From Cephalopachus bancanus (Eukaryota > Chordata > Mammalia > Primates > Tarsiidae): 64,000 bases of DNA. Location: the NCBI GenBank assembly GCA_027257055.1, contig JAPVLO010000007.1, positions 2,976,001 to 3,040,000 on the forward strand. The letters run 5' to 3'. The notes below the pieces were generated by a model. The model had not been told where the DNA came from, did no database searches, and saw nothing but the letters and a program-made list of their open reading frames with translations. The position numbers and the translations under genes were made by a program. Shown piece after piece: positions 33,775 through 57,831 of this stretch (the first letter of the stretch is position 1; each line of letters opens with the position of its first letter).

Positions 33775-33823
<49 letters not shown>
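33775..33823. repeat. Pure CA microsatellite
   Basis: An uninterrupted (AC)n of about 24 units. A long pure tract of this kind is likely length-polymorphic. Confidence 0.97.
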
Positions 33824-33824
<1 letters not shown>

Positions 33825-34377
33825 CAACGAAGACTCCCACTGACACCAGCACACTGAGGCCCAGATATGTGCACACACATCGTCCAGAGAGCCTGGGTCC
33901 TCTGTCCAGGACATACTGAAGTTCCTCCATTCCTAATAGCCTGACACTAAGGCAGGACAGACCAAATCAGGTGCTGGGGTTCCAGTAGGGTGGTGGGACA
34001 CCGACTGATGTGTGGCACAATGAAGTCCCACCAGACCTCACTCAGAGGTCTCCCATGTGGCCGGCAGGCCCGGGTAGGGCCTGAGACCAACCTGGGAGGG
34101 TGGGAGGTCTCAGCACTTCCTCAGTTCAAACAGAACCACCAGTAGGGTAGGAAAGACGGTTCCTAAAACTGAGTCGATCCATGGCAGGACGACAGGAGAG
34201 GTTGAGCTGCCAACACTGTGCTAAGCGAGGAAGCCACTTGGGCAAAGGTGCGGGGTCCCAGGCCGACTGCGGAAAGGCTGGCCCATGGAGTGCACAGCGG
34301 GCCGCGGCAGGCAGGCCTGGGGATGGCTCAGGCATCCACCCGCCACCCACCACCTCTTCCCGCAGCAGGGTGGAAGA

Positions 34378-35450
34378 ATGCCACCGCCGGCAAGGGAGGC
34401 CGGGAGCCAGGGTCCGCGGGAGCGACCCGGGAAGGGAACGCCGAGCGCGGCGCCCAATAAGAAGAGCGCCAAGGGGGTGCCGGCGACAGAGCCACCCAGG
34501 CCGGGCTGGGCCCTGACTCTGGAGGGACTGGAGGCCATGGTCCCCGCTCAGCGCCACCGCCATCTGCTTTTCGGCGACCTGCTCGAGGACGTGAGCGCGT
34601 CCGCCTCCATCTTCCCGCGCGAGTCAGGGGATCTGGGATGCCGCATGCCCGACACGCGCGCGTGGGCTCAGCCACCAGAGCTGCCCGCCCAGCGCCAGGA
34701 CCTGCTCCTCGGCGTCCTCAAGGCGGCGGAGGCCCGCGGACGAGTCCGCGCATTGCGGCTGCGCTACGCCCGCATGCGGGTGAGGCAGGGGCTCCCGGGA
34801 CTGGCCGGGAGGTGAGGTGACCAGGGTGCCAGCGGGAGGGACGAGTGGAGGGTCCGGGGTCCCCGCGGGAGGGGAAGTGAAGGGGCCAGGGGTTCCCCGC
34901 GGGAGGGGCCAATGGAGGGGCTGGAGTGCCCCGTGGGAGGGGCCAGTAGAGGGGACGTGGCCAGGATGCCAGCGGAAAGGGCTAGTGGAAGGCCCGAGGT
35001 CCCTGTGAGAGGGGAAGTGGAGGGGCCGGGGTCCTCCTCGGGAGGGGCCATTGGAGGGGCCGGGGTCCCCCGTGGGAGGGGCCAGTGGAGGGCCCGCGGT
35101 CCTCGCAAGAGGGGCCAGTGGAGGGGCCGGGTCGCGCTCTAAGCAGGCAAAGCGAGGACGCGCGGCTCAGCGACCCCCGGCTGCAGGCGGAGGAGATCGC
35201 GCTGCTCATCCAGCGGCAGAAGTCCGCGCGCGCCGCCATACGGCTCGAGCTGTTCCTGCCGCCGCAGCTGAAGCCCACGAGGATCCCGGACCCCCTGGAC
35301 CGCCAGGAGGTGCCAGCAAGCCCGGGAAGGGGCGTAGAGGGGCCCTGCCTGTCTCCCCGCATTCCTGGTCCCAGCCTGTCTCCCCCGCAGCGGAGGCGCG
35401 TGGAGACCATCCTGGAGGAGAACATCGATGGCAGCATCTTTCTGTGTTGA
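34378..35450 (+). CDS. LKAAEAR1: LKAAEAR motif-containing protein 1, three exons
   Basis: Small protein of unknown biochemical role, named after its LKAAEAR motif and mainly reported in testis. Exons: 34378-34779, 35187-35309 and 35391-35450 (402+123+60 nt), all GT-AG and all phase 0, giving 194 residues, close to the human length. The motif is at residues 114-120 (GVLKAAEARGRVRAL). Exon 2 encodes AEEIALLIQRQKSARAAIRL, and exon 3 encodes the conserved C-terminus RRRVETILEENIDG. The N-terminal third is Pro/Arg/Ala-rich and low in complexity. The frame is open upstream to 34285, but MPPPAR at 34378 matches the human start. The gene probably lies inside a 5' intron of OPRL1, on the opposite strand, as in human. 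Intron 1 is a GC-rich minisatellite. No AATAAA follows; CATAAA at about 35481 could act as the signal. Confidence 0.95.
34825..35140 (+). repeat. GC-rich minisatellite in LKAAEAR1 intron 1
   Basis: About nine to ten tandem units of roughly 30-36 bases share 'gtggaggggccggggtcc' and 'cgcgggaggggccagtggag'. The array fills most of the 407-bp intron. Units vary at single positions (for example gaagtggag versus ccagtggag). Copy number is probably variable. Confidence 0.92.
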
Positions 35451-38750
<3,300 letters not shown>

Positions 38751-38799
38751 CCCTCGGGAGACATGCGAGTCCGGATGCAAGAACCCGCACCCCCAGTTC

Positions 38800-39990
38800 C
38801 TGCCAGCACCGCAGCACGGGAGCCTCCCCTCCCCCACACCTGCCCTGGGAAGCCCCCGCGCTCAACCACAGGCTCTTCGCCCAGATTTACAATGAGGCGC
38901 AGAGCGGCGAGGGGCGGGCCAGGCCGGCGTGACCACCGCTCAGTCCTGACCAGCAGCCTCTTCTTACCCAAGAAGGCAAGCTTCATGGGACCCGCTCTCT
39001 GCCTCCACTCTGGGGTCCCGGGGACGCCCCACAGAAGCGGCCAGTCAGGAGCGGCCCCTGAGCAAAGGGTCACGGCACACCCCCAGTGCCTAGAGCGTAG
39101 CACAGGCCTCCGGGGCCCGGGCTCCGCCACCAGCACCTTGTTACCCCGGGACACCTCGAGCAACCGCAGGGCCGGCGCGCGGGGCGGGTGGGGCGCCGGG
39201 CCAGCGGGGCGAGGGCGGGGCGCGGGGCGGGCGAGTGGGGCGGGCCGGCGCCTCCCGGCGCGAGGAAGTCCCGGCCCCTCGCTTTGGGGAAGTGCTGCCC
39301 GGGCGCCTGCGCACTGAGCCCGCGCCCCCTCCCCGACGGCCGGGCTGGACCTCGGAGCGCGCGGGCGGGCGGCGGCGCGAGTGGCTCGGGAGCGCGGCCG
39401 GTGAGTGCGCGCGCGACGCCGGGGACCGCGGCCCTGCCCCTCCCGCCTGGGCTCCGGGACGGCGCGGGGCGGGAGCTTCGGAGCTGGCGCCGAGACCGGC
39501 ACCCAAGAGCTCCCGCCGCGGGGTCCACGTGTACCCTGGGCCGCGGTGGGACTGGAGTCCGCCCCGCGCGTGAGGGAGAGGGCGCTGCCTCAGGGTTCCC
39601 CTTTTTCTGCAGCTCAGAGCCTGGGGAAGTGATTGCTCAAAGGTGGGGGCCGGAAGAACCCAGGTTTCCGCGTCTCCCGCCTCCCCCCCAACCGGGCTGG
39701 GAGGAGCTGGGGCGGGACACCTTGTCCGCCCCCGCCCCCGCCGGGTTGAATCTGGCAGCCGCTCAGCCCTCCGAACCGTAGGGGAGGCGCTGCGCCCCCC
39801 ACCCCAGCCGATCGGGGGCTCCGGAACGCCTCAGGAGTACCTCCTGCTCTCTGACTTGGGTCCCTGCTGCTGCAGTGCACGCCCCTTCGGCAGCCAGGGT
39901 GGGGTCCAGACCCAACCTGGCCCCTCCCGCCCCCGTCCCGCCTTTGGGTCGCTGGTGAGTGGGGCACCGAGGCAAGTTTTTGAGGCAGGG
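38800..39990. promoter_or_regulatory. CpG island, probable shared promoter of RGS19 and OPRL1
   Basis: CpG density is very high at 39160-39580. There are many GGGCGG/CCGCCC boxes (gggcggggcgcggggcgggc) and no TATA box. A first RGS19 untranslated exon probably ends at 39400, where 'gcggccg' meets the donor 'gtgagtgcg'. In human, RGS19 and OPRL1 start head to head within such an island; transcription in both directions is inferred from that known arrangement. Open frames on both strands here are CpG-island artefacts. Confidence 0.8.
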
Positions 39991-42193
39991 CTGGGGACGT
40001 CAGGCTGGAGGAGACAGGCTTCTCCAAACCAGACCCTACTAGCAGAGAGAGCGGGAGTGGGTGGGTCACCACTATCCTTTCGAAGGTGGGCTAGGGAGGG
40101 CTGGCCTGTATTGGAGGGACCAGACCAGGGCTCATCTGCCAGGAGTGGCAGATGGGGGAAGGCATTAACTAGGATCAGAAATGGGAAAGGAGCCCCTCTG
40201 TCAACTCCCCTCCCAAAGGTCATGACATTTTTTTCTGGGATTGTCACATTTTCTTATTCTTTTTTTGGACTGGGCAGGCTCGGGGACGTTCTTTTTCCTT
40301 CTGTGGAACAGAGCGGCAGCCACTCTCAAGGGAGCCTCTGTCCCCAGAGACCAGACTTGCCGCCTGTCCGGCCTCTCCCATCCTAGATTTGGGGGCCAAA
40401 GCCTGGGGGAGCTGGGGAAGAGGGAGGAACCTCCAATACCAGGATGAGGGGCAGGAGGACCCTAATTCAGACTCTGTCCCCCTGGAGAGAAGGCAAGTGG
40501 CCCGGGGCACCCGTGGGTCATCTGGGGACATGGGTGGCCCCAGCTGACCTGAGAAGGGTTCAGGGAGCCAGGTCCAGGGACGGGCAACTAGGGTAGGCCC
40601 TGCACCTGGGAAAGAAGGCACTGGATATCTCCTCTGCACCAGACCCAGACCCCAGCCCCATACCCCAGGCAGCTCCCCTTCTCCAGGGGAGAAGGGGAGT
40701 TGGAGCTGGGTTGGAGATGGCTGCCGGGAAGGGACAGTCTCCAGGAGGCTAGAGTGGGGGAGGGCCTTGGTAAGGGTAGAGGAGGAAGAATGCCACTGCC
40801 TGGGGAAGTCACAGCCATCTGGGTACAGCTACCAGACCTCAGGCTGCCACGCCCCTTCCTTTCCTTAGAAACTTGACCCCTAAAGGAAGGCCCAGCTGTG
40901 GGGCTGCTTTCTGTCTGTCTGTCTGCTGGGAGACTGGGAACCACGACCTCAGAAGAAGCTGGGCAGGTGGGGGGGGCTGATGCCCCAGGATGCCCTGCGC
41001 CTGCCCCAAATGGGCCAGGGCAGCGGGTGCCCCCGAGTGCCACTCACACACCACCCAGGAGGCCCCAAGAGATGAACAGGGACAGAAACAAGGACTCAAA
41101 GGCCACAAGTTGGGGAAGGCATGACGCAGAGGATGATGGTTAGATGAGAAAACAGAGTCGAACCAAGTAGTTAGCCTCCGAGAGGGGTGGCAGACGGCCC
41201 TCCCCTGAGCAGAGGCAGGCAGAGGCCTTCAAGACTGCCTCCTCCAAGCACTGACTGGGGCTCCTGTGCTATCACCCAAGGAGATGTGGAAGTCTGCAGT
41301 GGCTTCGTAGGTGGTATGAGGGCTGCTTCCAGCTTGGGCACTTCTTGCACACCACCGCTGCCAATAGTGCAGGTGCACACTAGGAAGGACGTGCTCACAT
41401 CCCTGGGCCCCTCAGAGATCCCAACCAGAGAGCAGGGTGCCCCCACTCCCCTTGCTGGCCCACCTGCAATGGGGCCTTGAGGCACAGCAGTTTCACAACA
41501 TGGAGGCAATGAGCAGGGAGAGAGGGGAGTTCAGAGTGTAAGCAGGGGCATGGGTTGTGTGGACCAAAAACTGTGTTCCCTGGGGATACAAGTCTCTCCT
41601 CACCAGTGCCGTGCCTGGCCCACCTCCCACCCTCGCAGGAAGTCCTGTCTGATTCCCACTCAAATCCTCAGTCTGAGGCCAAGCCTGCTGCCCCGGCTGG
41701 GTCTGCTGGGGCCGACAGACAGACCTGGTCTCTTGGCAGTGAGCAGCTCCACCCACCTCCCACCCCAGAGTCTGGGCAGAAGCCCAGAGGGATGTCTGCC
41801 CACCACCCGGGGCACCAGCCTGTAGCCCTAGACTTTGGGGCCCCTTTGAGAGGGGCTGGAAGCCGGAAACCAAGAAAGAGGAACCCAGGCTTCCGGCTTC
41901 CCAGGGCTGAGCGGATGGGGGCGTCCCAGAACCTCCCGTGGGGGCCTCCACTGGGGCTCAGCTTGGGAGAAGGGGCCAGAAGCTGCTGCAGCCCCCTCCT
42001 CACTGATGCTGGACCCCCTCCCAGCCCTGCTGTAGGCAAGGGGTGAGGGTAGCAGCCCAAGGCAGAGCTGGATCTGGGAGTAGGAGGCAGGAGCAGGTCC
42101 TGCCAGGGAGATACCCTCTCAGGACCCCTCCCAAGGGACAAGTGGGGGCTGGGGTTGCAGGTTCTCACCCAGAACCTTGACCCCTCTCCCTAG
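39401..42193 (+). other. RGS19 5' introns (no coding exon)
   Basis: Between the presumed first exon and the first coding exon I see only GC-rich intronic sequence. It includes a CpG-rich part to about 39.99 kb and a short 'ctgtctgtctgtctgct' tract at about 40907. One further untranslated exon may be hidden here, since the human gene has more than one 5' exon. Confidence 0.6.
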
Positions 42194-42261
42194 ACCCCCA
42201 GGCTGTGGTGAGGGTCCAGGAGTTGGCACCACGGAGCCTGGGCAACCTCCTTCACCCATCC

Positions 42262-44519
42262 ATGCCCACCCCACATGAGGCTGAGAAACAGGTATGCCTC
42301 TTCCCCCTCTGCCTCTGGCCTCCCAGGGGAGATGGGAGGGTAAGTTGAGGGCCACAAGGCGCTGGGAAATCCCTGAACACCTGGGGACTGGGCGGATCCT
42401 GGGAGCGAATGGGGGAGAGGTGGAAGGTCTGGTGGGTTCTGGCCCTGAGACTAAGGGGTCCATCTTTCCCCAGCACACAGGACCAGAGGAGGCGGGCCGG
42501 CCCCCCTCAATGTCCAGCCATGATGCGGCACCCCCGGCGGCCCCCAGCCGCAACCCCTGCTGCTTGTGCTGGTGCTGCTGTTGCAGCTGCTCCTGGTACG
42601 TGCGTGGCCTGGGGACCACAGCCTGCCTGGTGGGGGGAGGGGGCAGGCAGACCCAAATGGGACCCTCTGGTGGCTTCTGAGGCAGCTCTGCAAGCAGGAT
42701 GCCCCTGCCTCCTCCAAGCACCATCCGCGCCTTGGTCCCCAGAGGCTTGTGTGTGGCTCTTGTACCCAGTGTGCCAAGGGCACGTCTGTGTGGTCACATA
42801 CACACATCTGCCCATTCATTCAGCACATACTGCCAATGGTGCTGTGAACCATTCATGCTGGGCTCTGGGGACTGGTGATGGACAGGACAGGCACAGACCC
42901 TACAGACTGTGAAGTGAAGGGATGTTTGAGCAAAGGCCCAAATGAGGGTACAGCTGGCCCAGGGCATTGGGAAGAGCTTCATGGGGGCATGCATGAGGAC
43001 AGCAGGATGCTGGGGGTCATGGGTGTCCCTAGGAGGGCAGGAGTGGGCTCCAGATGGTAGCAGGTGTTCTAAGAGTGCAGGGAAGCTGGTGGGTGCTTTC
43101 AGGCATCAGGCCCTTGGCCATTTAGAGAACAGCACTGGGGGACCCAGAGTGGGCTCGGGTGACGAGTGACCAGTCTAGGAGCGGGGCCAAGAGGCAGTGA
43201 ACACTGCTGAGCTCTAGTTGGACAGTGGGTTCAAGATGTCTGTCGGCCATCTGAGTGGTTCTGGAAAAGGGCAGGTGGAGGTATGGATTTGGGCCCAGCA
43301 CCAGCAGGGTGCTAGGAGACAAGGCAGGGCAGGAGATTTCCTAGAGAGGATCAGGGGCCAGGCCCCAGGACCTGGCAGGTGCAGACAGGAAGCATTGGCT
43401 AACAAGACACATTGCTGACACTTCAGACCTGCAGCGTGGACCCACTGGTGAGGACGGGGCTGAAGTCAAGCACAAGAGTAGGGTAGTGCCTAGCAAGCCA
43501 GGGGTGGGGGAGGTGGGTACCAGAAGGCCACAGACTGCAGAGGCCACCAGGTCAAACTGCTAAAAAGGAAGAGCACAGAGGCTGTGGCCTGGGCACTGCA
43601 ACAGGGACAGCAACCTGGACACAGATGCAGTAGGGGGATGGGGGAGGATAGACACCTTGCCTAGGAAGGTGTAAAAGGAGCCAGCTCCAGGGGCTGCCCT
43701 GCCCTGCAGTGAGTTCCCATGTGCCAGGTGCCATGTGTCAGGTGTTTGTCCATGTGCTAAGGACCTGTGTGTGGCCATGGGGGTGTGTATGGAGGCCGTG
43801 TGCCCCAGGCAGTGCTGCCTCCTCTCTGTCCTCAGGAATGAAGGGCGGCGGCGTGCATGGCAGGCCTCCCGGGAGAGCAAGCTGCAGCCCCTTCCCAGCT
43901 GCGACATATGGTGAGTCCCGCTGGCCAAGTGTGTGAGTTGGGGGGCCCCGGACCAGGGGCCTTGGCCTAATGTGGTCTGGCCCCGTGTGAGCAGTGCCAC
44001 ACCAAGCCCCGAGGAGGTGCAGAGCTGGGCCCAGTCCTTCGACAAGCTGATGCATAGCCCGGCGGGCCGCAGCGTGTTCCGGGCATTCCTGCGCACAGAG
44101 TACAGCGAGGAGAACATGCTCTTCTGGCTGGCCTGCGAGGAGCTGAAGGCTGAGGCTAGCCAGCACGTGGTGGATGAGAAGGCACGGCTCATCTACGAGG
44201 ACTACGTGTCCATCCTATCCCCCAAGGAGGTGCGTCACCACAAGACGGGCCAGGGCACAGCCTGAATTGGGCGCTGGGTGGGGAGGGTGCCTCCCAGGCC
44301 TCCTGATCTCAGCACCTCGTCCCGCAGGTGAGCCTGGACTCCCGTGTACGGGAGGGCATCAACAAGAAGATGCAGGAGCCATCGGCGCACACATTTGACG
44401 ACGCGCAGATGCAGATTTACACGCTCATGCACCGGGACTCCTACCCCCGCTTCCTCAGCTCTCCCGCCTACCGTGCCCTGCTGCTGCGGGGGGCCTCCCA
44501 GTCCTCCTCTGAGGCCTAG
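42262..44519 (+). CDS. RGS19: Regulator of G-protein signalling 19 (GAIP), five coding exons
   Basis: GTPase-activating protein for Gi/o (and Gz) alpha subunits, membrane-attached through a palmitoylated cysteine string. It terminates signals of receptors such as the neighbouring OPRL1. Coding exons: 42262-42291, 42474-42595, 43836-43910, 43995-44229 and 44328-44519 (30+122+75+235+192 nt), giving 217 residues, the same as human. All junctions are GT-AG. The first coding exon begins at about 42194 after a 'ccctag' acceptor. Visible: the N-terminus MPTPHEAEKQ; the cysteine string CCLCWCCCCSC at 39-49; the RGS domain starting near SPEEVQSWAQSFDKLM and including FLRTEYSEENMLFWLACEE and YTLMHRDSYPRFL; and the C-terminal SSEA that binds the PDZ domain of GIPC. 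Start and frame are certain from the conservation. No clear polyadenylation signal was found after 44519. Confidence 0.98.
42596..43835 (+). other. RGS19 intron 2 (coding numbering)
   Basis: A 1.24-kb GT-AG intron. The part at 42790-42880 ('catctgcccattcattcagc', 'gctgggctctggggactggt') resembles an L2 or MIR-type old repeat. The rest shows nothing recognisable. Confidence 0.65.
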
Positions 44520-46183
44520 GCTTCCCCCTGAGGTATGGACACGTGCCTCTTCTGTGGGCAGACTCTGGGTGCCTTTGCAAGCTGGTATCAGCGGGGTTTC
44601 AGGGCACACACCTGCAGGCCCACCCAGGCTGGCAAGGCCCCAACCCTGGTGGCAGTCCTGGTCCCCATGGGAAGCACCGCAGCTCCTGGCTCTGCCCTTT
44701 TGGGGCCCAGCAGGAGCTCTGAGGGTGGGCAGGCTGGAACCTCCTCACCAGCCCACTGCTGGCTGGCCTAGTTCCCCTGGCAGGGCCCCTGTACAGTAAG
44801 AGGAGTCCCTCAAGGCATCCTGGACCCAGGCAGCCAGTAGGCCTGACATAGGCCTTGGGTGGAGGATGGAAGCACTGCGTCATCTAGTTCTGTAACATGA
44901 GACCCTCCTTCCTGAGCTGTCTGCACCCAGAATCAGACCCAGAACCTCAGAACCAGGCTCAAGGTAACAGGACCCAATTTCTATTTTATATGTCCATGAA
45001 CGTTAAACTTGGAAATATGTCCTTACTATGTGTTTTACAAGAAAAAAAAATTTTCATATATAACTCTATCCTTCCGTCCCTGCCCCTCCCCCCAATAGGA
45101 TGTCTTATTGTTGATGATATTTTTAAAGCAAGTCACTCCTCTATTTCTAAGTTTGGGGCAAGATTCGAGAATAAGGAACTGTCCCAGCATCAGGGCTAGG
45201 AGCCATCAGCAGGGTGTCAGGGCAAAGGGTCTAGTGTCTGCTTGGAGGGAGTTACAGCCTGAGCGCTCTGGCCCCTCCCTCATCCTGGGCTCCCACCCAA
45301 CCTCAGAACAGTGGTCCCTGTGGGTGGGCATGCTTAGCCCTGCCCAGGGTGCTGGCTCCATGCCCTCAGCCTCAGCCTTTCAGCTGTAGCCTGGGGTCAG
45401 AGCAGAGTGACCCACAGCCCAAAGGTGTGAGGCAGTGGGAAGTGCTGCCCAGGCCCTCAGTGAACAGGGGTCCTTAGTAGGTATCAAAGGCTGTCCCCTG
45501 GAGGCAGGCCAACGGGGACACATCATTACCTAGGCCCTGCCAGGCAAGCACTCACCCTCAGATTTCTGGGAAGTTAAGTGACTTGAAGCAGGAATTGGCT
45601 CAGGGCCTTGAGACCTGCCTTCCATAGGGTGAGCAGAAAGGGATGATGGGGACAGCCATCCTGAAGTGCCATGGGGACACAGTCCTGGCCCTGAGCTGCT
45701 GTGCCTGAGGTGAGGGGACACAGCAGGGTGGTTTAGCCCAGGCCATGCATGGGACCCCAAGCTGTCTGCTTGCACACAAGGCCCTCTCCTACCTGCACAC
45801 AGCCAGCTTGGCTGAGCTGCCCCACACACACCTGTTGCACACTTGCCCGAGCAGAGAGGTGCTTGCTCCGTTTGCCAAGGTCTCCCAGCACTGACCCACC
45901 AGGCCAAGCCCAGGCATCGACTGACCCAGGGAGGAGAGCTGTCCATGGCAGCAGGGGATATGGACATGGGGGACAGGGCCCACCAGAGCAAGGGCTGAGG
46001 ACAGCGAGGTGGCAAAAAGAAACATTTAATAGTGAGGGGAAGGGCAGAAAGGGGCACTCCAGGCAGGCAGGTTCAGGCAGGGCATGCCACCTTCCAGGGG
46101 TCTCCAGAGAAGCTGTGCCAACCGAGGATGTGGGAGGGACCAGCACTGGCCATGGCCCAAGGCTGCAGCCTATCTGCATGGGC
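44520..46183. other. Convergent 3' ends of RGS19 and TCEA2
   Basis: The RGS19 3' UTR enters from the left and the TCEA2 3' UTR from the right. An AT-rich stretch at 44980-45130 ('ttctattttatatgtccatg') may mark the end of RGS19. No coding content is visible. Confidence 0.6.
46025..46030 (-). terminator. TCEA2: TCEA2 polyadenylation signal ATTAAA
   Basis: On the minus strand ATTAAA lies 155 bases after the TCEA2 stop codon and is followed by 'tgtttctttttgcc'. It is the common variant of AATAAA and the best candidate for the TCEA2 3' end. Confidence 0.65.
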
Positions 46184-54436
<8,253 letters not shown>

Positions 54437-55529
54437 AGCCTCGTAGCAGCGCCCCTGCGCCCGCCGCCGCCGCCGCCGCCCGGCTGGGACACGGACCCGG
54501 CCGCCTCCAGCACCCACTGCAGCCGACACCGCCCCGCAGCCGGCGCCAGATCCGCTGTTCAAACCTCTGGCCCCACAGCCGCGCGCGGCCTCCTGGGAAA
54601 TGTAGTCCCCACGCGCCTGCCCCGCCCACGCGCCACGCACCACGCGGCGCGCACAGCCTCACGGGAAGTGTAGTCCCGACGCGCTCCAGGGGCTCGCGGT
54701 CCCACAAACCCCCGCGAGGGAGGCGCCGGCCGGCAGGGGCTGGCTCACGCTGGATACGGTCTCTGAGCGCGCCGCCGGCTGAGGCCGGGCCAGAGGGTCG
54801 TCCCGAAGGGCCCTGGGGGCCGCAACCCTGCCCCACTCGAGTCTCGATTCGTCCACGCTCCGGCGCCGCCCTCAGCCCCGCCCTGCGGCCCCTGGGAGCC
54901 CCACTCATTCAGACCTCCGCGCAGAGGTCACCCGGGGAGGACTCATGTGCAGCCCTGGAGGTGGCCTGGGAGAGGCCAGGGCTTGACTGGGTGCCGGGAC
55001 TCTTCACCCAAAGTCTCCCAGCAGGTTGCAGATCCCGGCTCTGTACTTGGGCTGCTCTGTGCAGGGGTCCCCACCTGTGAAATTGGGCTGACAGTAGCGC
55101 CTGCCTCGTGGGCGCCTGTCGGAGTGGTTTGAACTGATGCATGGCACTCACGGAGAGGAGGGTAGGGGATGGCGCCCGGGCAATTCCTTGTCATCACCGT
55201 TGCTTCTGGAGGCCCCTAGGCCGGGCCAGACTGCAATCAGGCAAAGAGTGACCCCTGCCTGGGGGGCGGCCCCCACCGAAGCCTGCCATCTCCTCAGTAA
55301 TGAGATGCTGGGTGGTTTGCTGAAGAGGGCACAATTCTGGGGGAGGGCGCAGCCCGAGGACTGATGTCTACAGTGTTGTGAGGCCGAGGAACCATGAGGC
55401 TAGGTGACAGGAGGGATATCCAGGTGACCTGGGCTAACGATGCCCTGGGCTCTCTGTGGCATTAATTAGATATTTGCTCTTTCCAGGAGCCCAGCTGAAA
55501 AGGGAAATATGGTCAGTTAGGAGAGTCAG

Positions 55530-55812
55530 GCCGGGCACGGTGGCTCATGCCTGTAATCCCCGCACTTTGGAGGTCGAGGCAGAAGGATTGTTTGAGTCCA
55601 GGAGTTCAAGACCAGCCTAGGCAACATAGTGAGCCCTCGTCTCTACAAAAAAAAATGTTTTTAGTTAGCCAGGCATGGTGGTGCACACCTGTAGTCCTGG
55701 CTACTCAGGAGGCTGGGGTGAGAGGATCACTTGATCCCAGGAGGTCAAGGCTGCAGTGACACATGATCGTGCCAGAGCACTCCAGAATGAGATCCTGTTT
55801 CAGAAAAAAACA
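55530..55812 (+). mobile_element. Alu SINE (old type)
   Basis: 'ggccgggcacggtggctcat', 'gcctgtaatccccgcacttt', linker 'tctctacaaaaaaaaatg', right arm 'ggtgcacacctgtagtcctg', then a truncated end 'gagatcctgtttcag' with A-tail. It lies nearer to AluJ-like text than the lineage-specific Alus elsewhere in the window. Confidence 0.93.
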
Positions 55813-57831
55813 AGGACCTGCATAATGAACATTTGTATACCTAACTCTGAATTGTACCCCACATATTTAAAATAAGATAAAATAAAGGAAAAGTTATGAG
55901 AGCCATCTTAATCATAAGAAAAAAGCATGGAATTCCTTGTAGGAAGCAAAGCTTTTCCAAGACAGAGACCCTGTGATGGAGGAACACAACACCTCCAGTT
56001 TCCATACTGACTGCTTCTGCCCCTCACTGTTGAGCTGGGCATAGCTCTGAGCCTAGGCCGACCAAGTGAGTCCCCACAGCCAGAATCCCATGTTTTTAGC
56101 ATGTATGAAGCCTTTTAAGAGCCAGCCACACCAGGGGTGCCAGGGAAGGCTGGAGCCACACACTCTTCAACCCCCTCTTGATGGCTGACAAGGAACCAGA
56201 CCAGGGAGCTGGCCTGGGTACCGAGAACCAACCCTGGGGCCACCTTGTGGAGGAACTAGCAGGAACTCCAGGAAACATGGCTTCAGAGATCCAGGCTGCA
56301 AAGACTTCAAAGCCAACTCCCCAACATCCATGGGGACATTGGACACATCCATGGCGGCTGCCCAACCAGCGCCTGGGAGACACAGGCCTCTCCAACAGAC
56401 AAGATTGAGTTGATTGGGAGACCACCTCAAGGGAGCCACCCTCAAGCTAGGGAGACCTCCAGGCATCAGGACAGGAGATCCCAAGAGACTGACCAAGTCT
56501 GGAGCACAGAGGGTCCCCTCCTGGCCTGGAAGTATAAACCCAGGCAGCTAGCATGAAGAAGAACTAAGTAGGCATGTGTGTGTCCAAGTGACACTAAAAG
56601 GGTTTCAAGTCACTAAGCTTAGAGTCAGAAAGAAGAGAGGGCAGGATGGGCCTCCTGGAAGCATCCCGAGGTGACTGAGGGGTTTCTGCAGTTTGTGCAT
56701 CGCCCCTGCCTGGCCGAGGTGTTTGAGGTGTGTGATCTGGGATATTGACACAACCCCTGGAACAAGTCGCCACCATGGAGCCACTGAAGCCGTTCCCCAT
56801 TGGATGCCACCTCAGAATGGACAAGCACAAGGTTCTAGGGAGGAAGCACACACAGGTGTCCTGGAAAACCAGACTAAGGACCCACCATGGCCCTGGTCAG
56901 GCCAACCCACCTGGTGAAGGAACTTTTTGTGAAGCATGCTTTTAAATGTTTGAATTACCTGAATGTTTTAAGCCACAAAGATACTCCAGCACAGTGACTC
57001 CCAGAGTATGACCTAGAGAGCCAGTTGAACATGAAGGCTCCTGCTCCTTTTACCCCCAGGGAGTGGGACCCTGGGGTCTCTGTTCTCTATGACACCTGTG
57101 TGCAGTTCAGAGGCACAGGCCACACCCCAGCCAGGGTGCATGAGGAATGGCAGGTGACCAGAGAAGGAAGGAGGCTCAGGAGGTCTGGGGGTTGCATTTC
57201 AGGAGTGCTGAGGGTATCCCAGAGGTGGGGGGTGGGGTGGTGGTCTCCAGTTTGTATACAGCCCCAACCACTTTATTCAAGCTGTGGGGAGGGACAGGGT
57301 CTGTGGAGACAGGAGTGGGACAGAGAAGGGCAGGACTGGGAGCTGTGGGGAGTTGGGCAAGGTGGGAGGGAGCAGTGGGTTGGGGTCTCAAAGTCTGGGG
57401 GTCAGTGACAAGCCCCCGACTGGGTGGGAGAAAATATCATCTCCTTTCCATGGACCTCTGCAGACACATCTCACTCCTTGGGTTGTAAATGAGGTCATGA
57501 ACTGATGTGGTCAGCAGAGCTCGCCAGGGAGCCCATATGCTCATGGGTGCCCCAAACTCAGAGATTGTTTACACACATCATTCCTTGTTCAATGTGGTAC
57601 CAAAGAAGCACATGGACTTCTGTATCACGTAGCTGAGAAATTGCTGACGTAACTGGCAGTATGATTGATGTTCCTTAGAGTCCCATGAAGTTCACTCTGG
57701 GCACTGCCTGGTACGTTGCACTAACAGAAGGATGCAGAGGTGAGGAGGCACCACTAAGACACTGAGAACTAGGACTCTGCCCTTGCTGAGCCAGAGTGGG
57801 GAGGGTCCCAGACCTCCTGCCTCGTGCCCTT

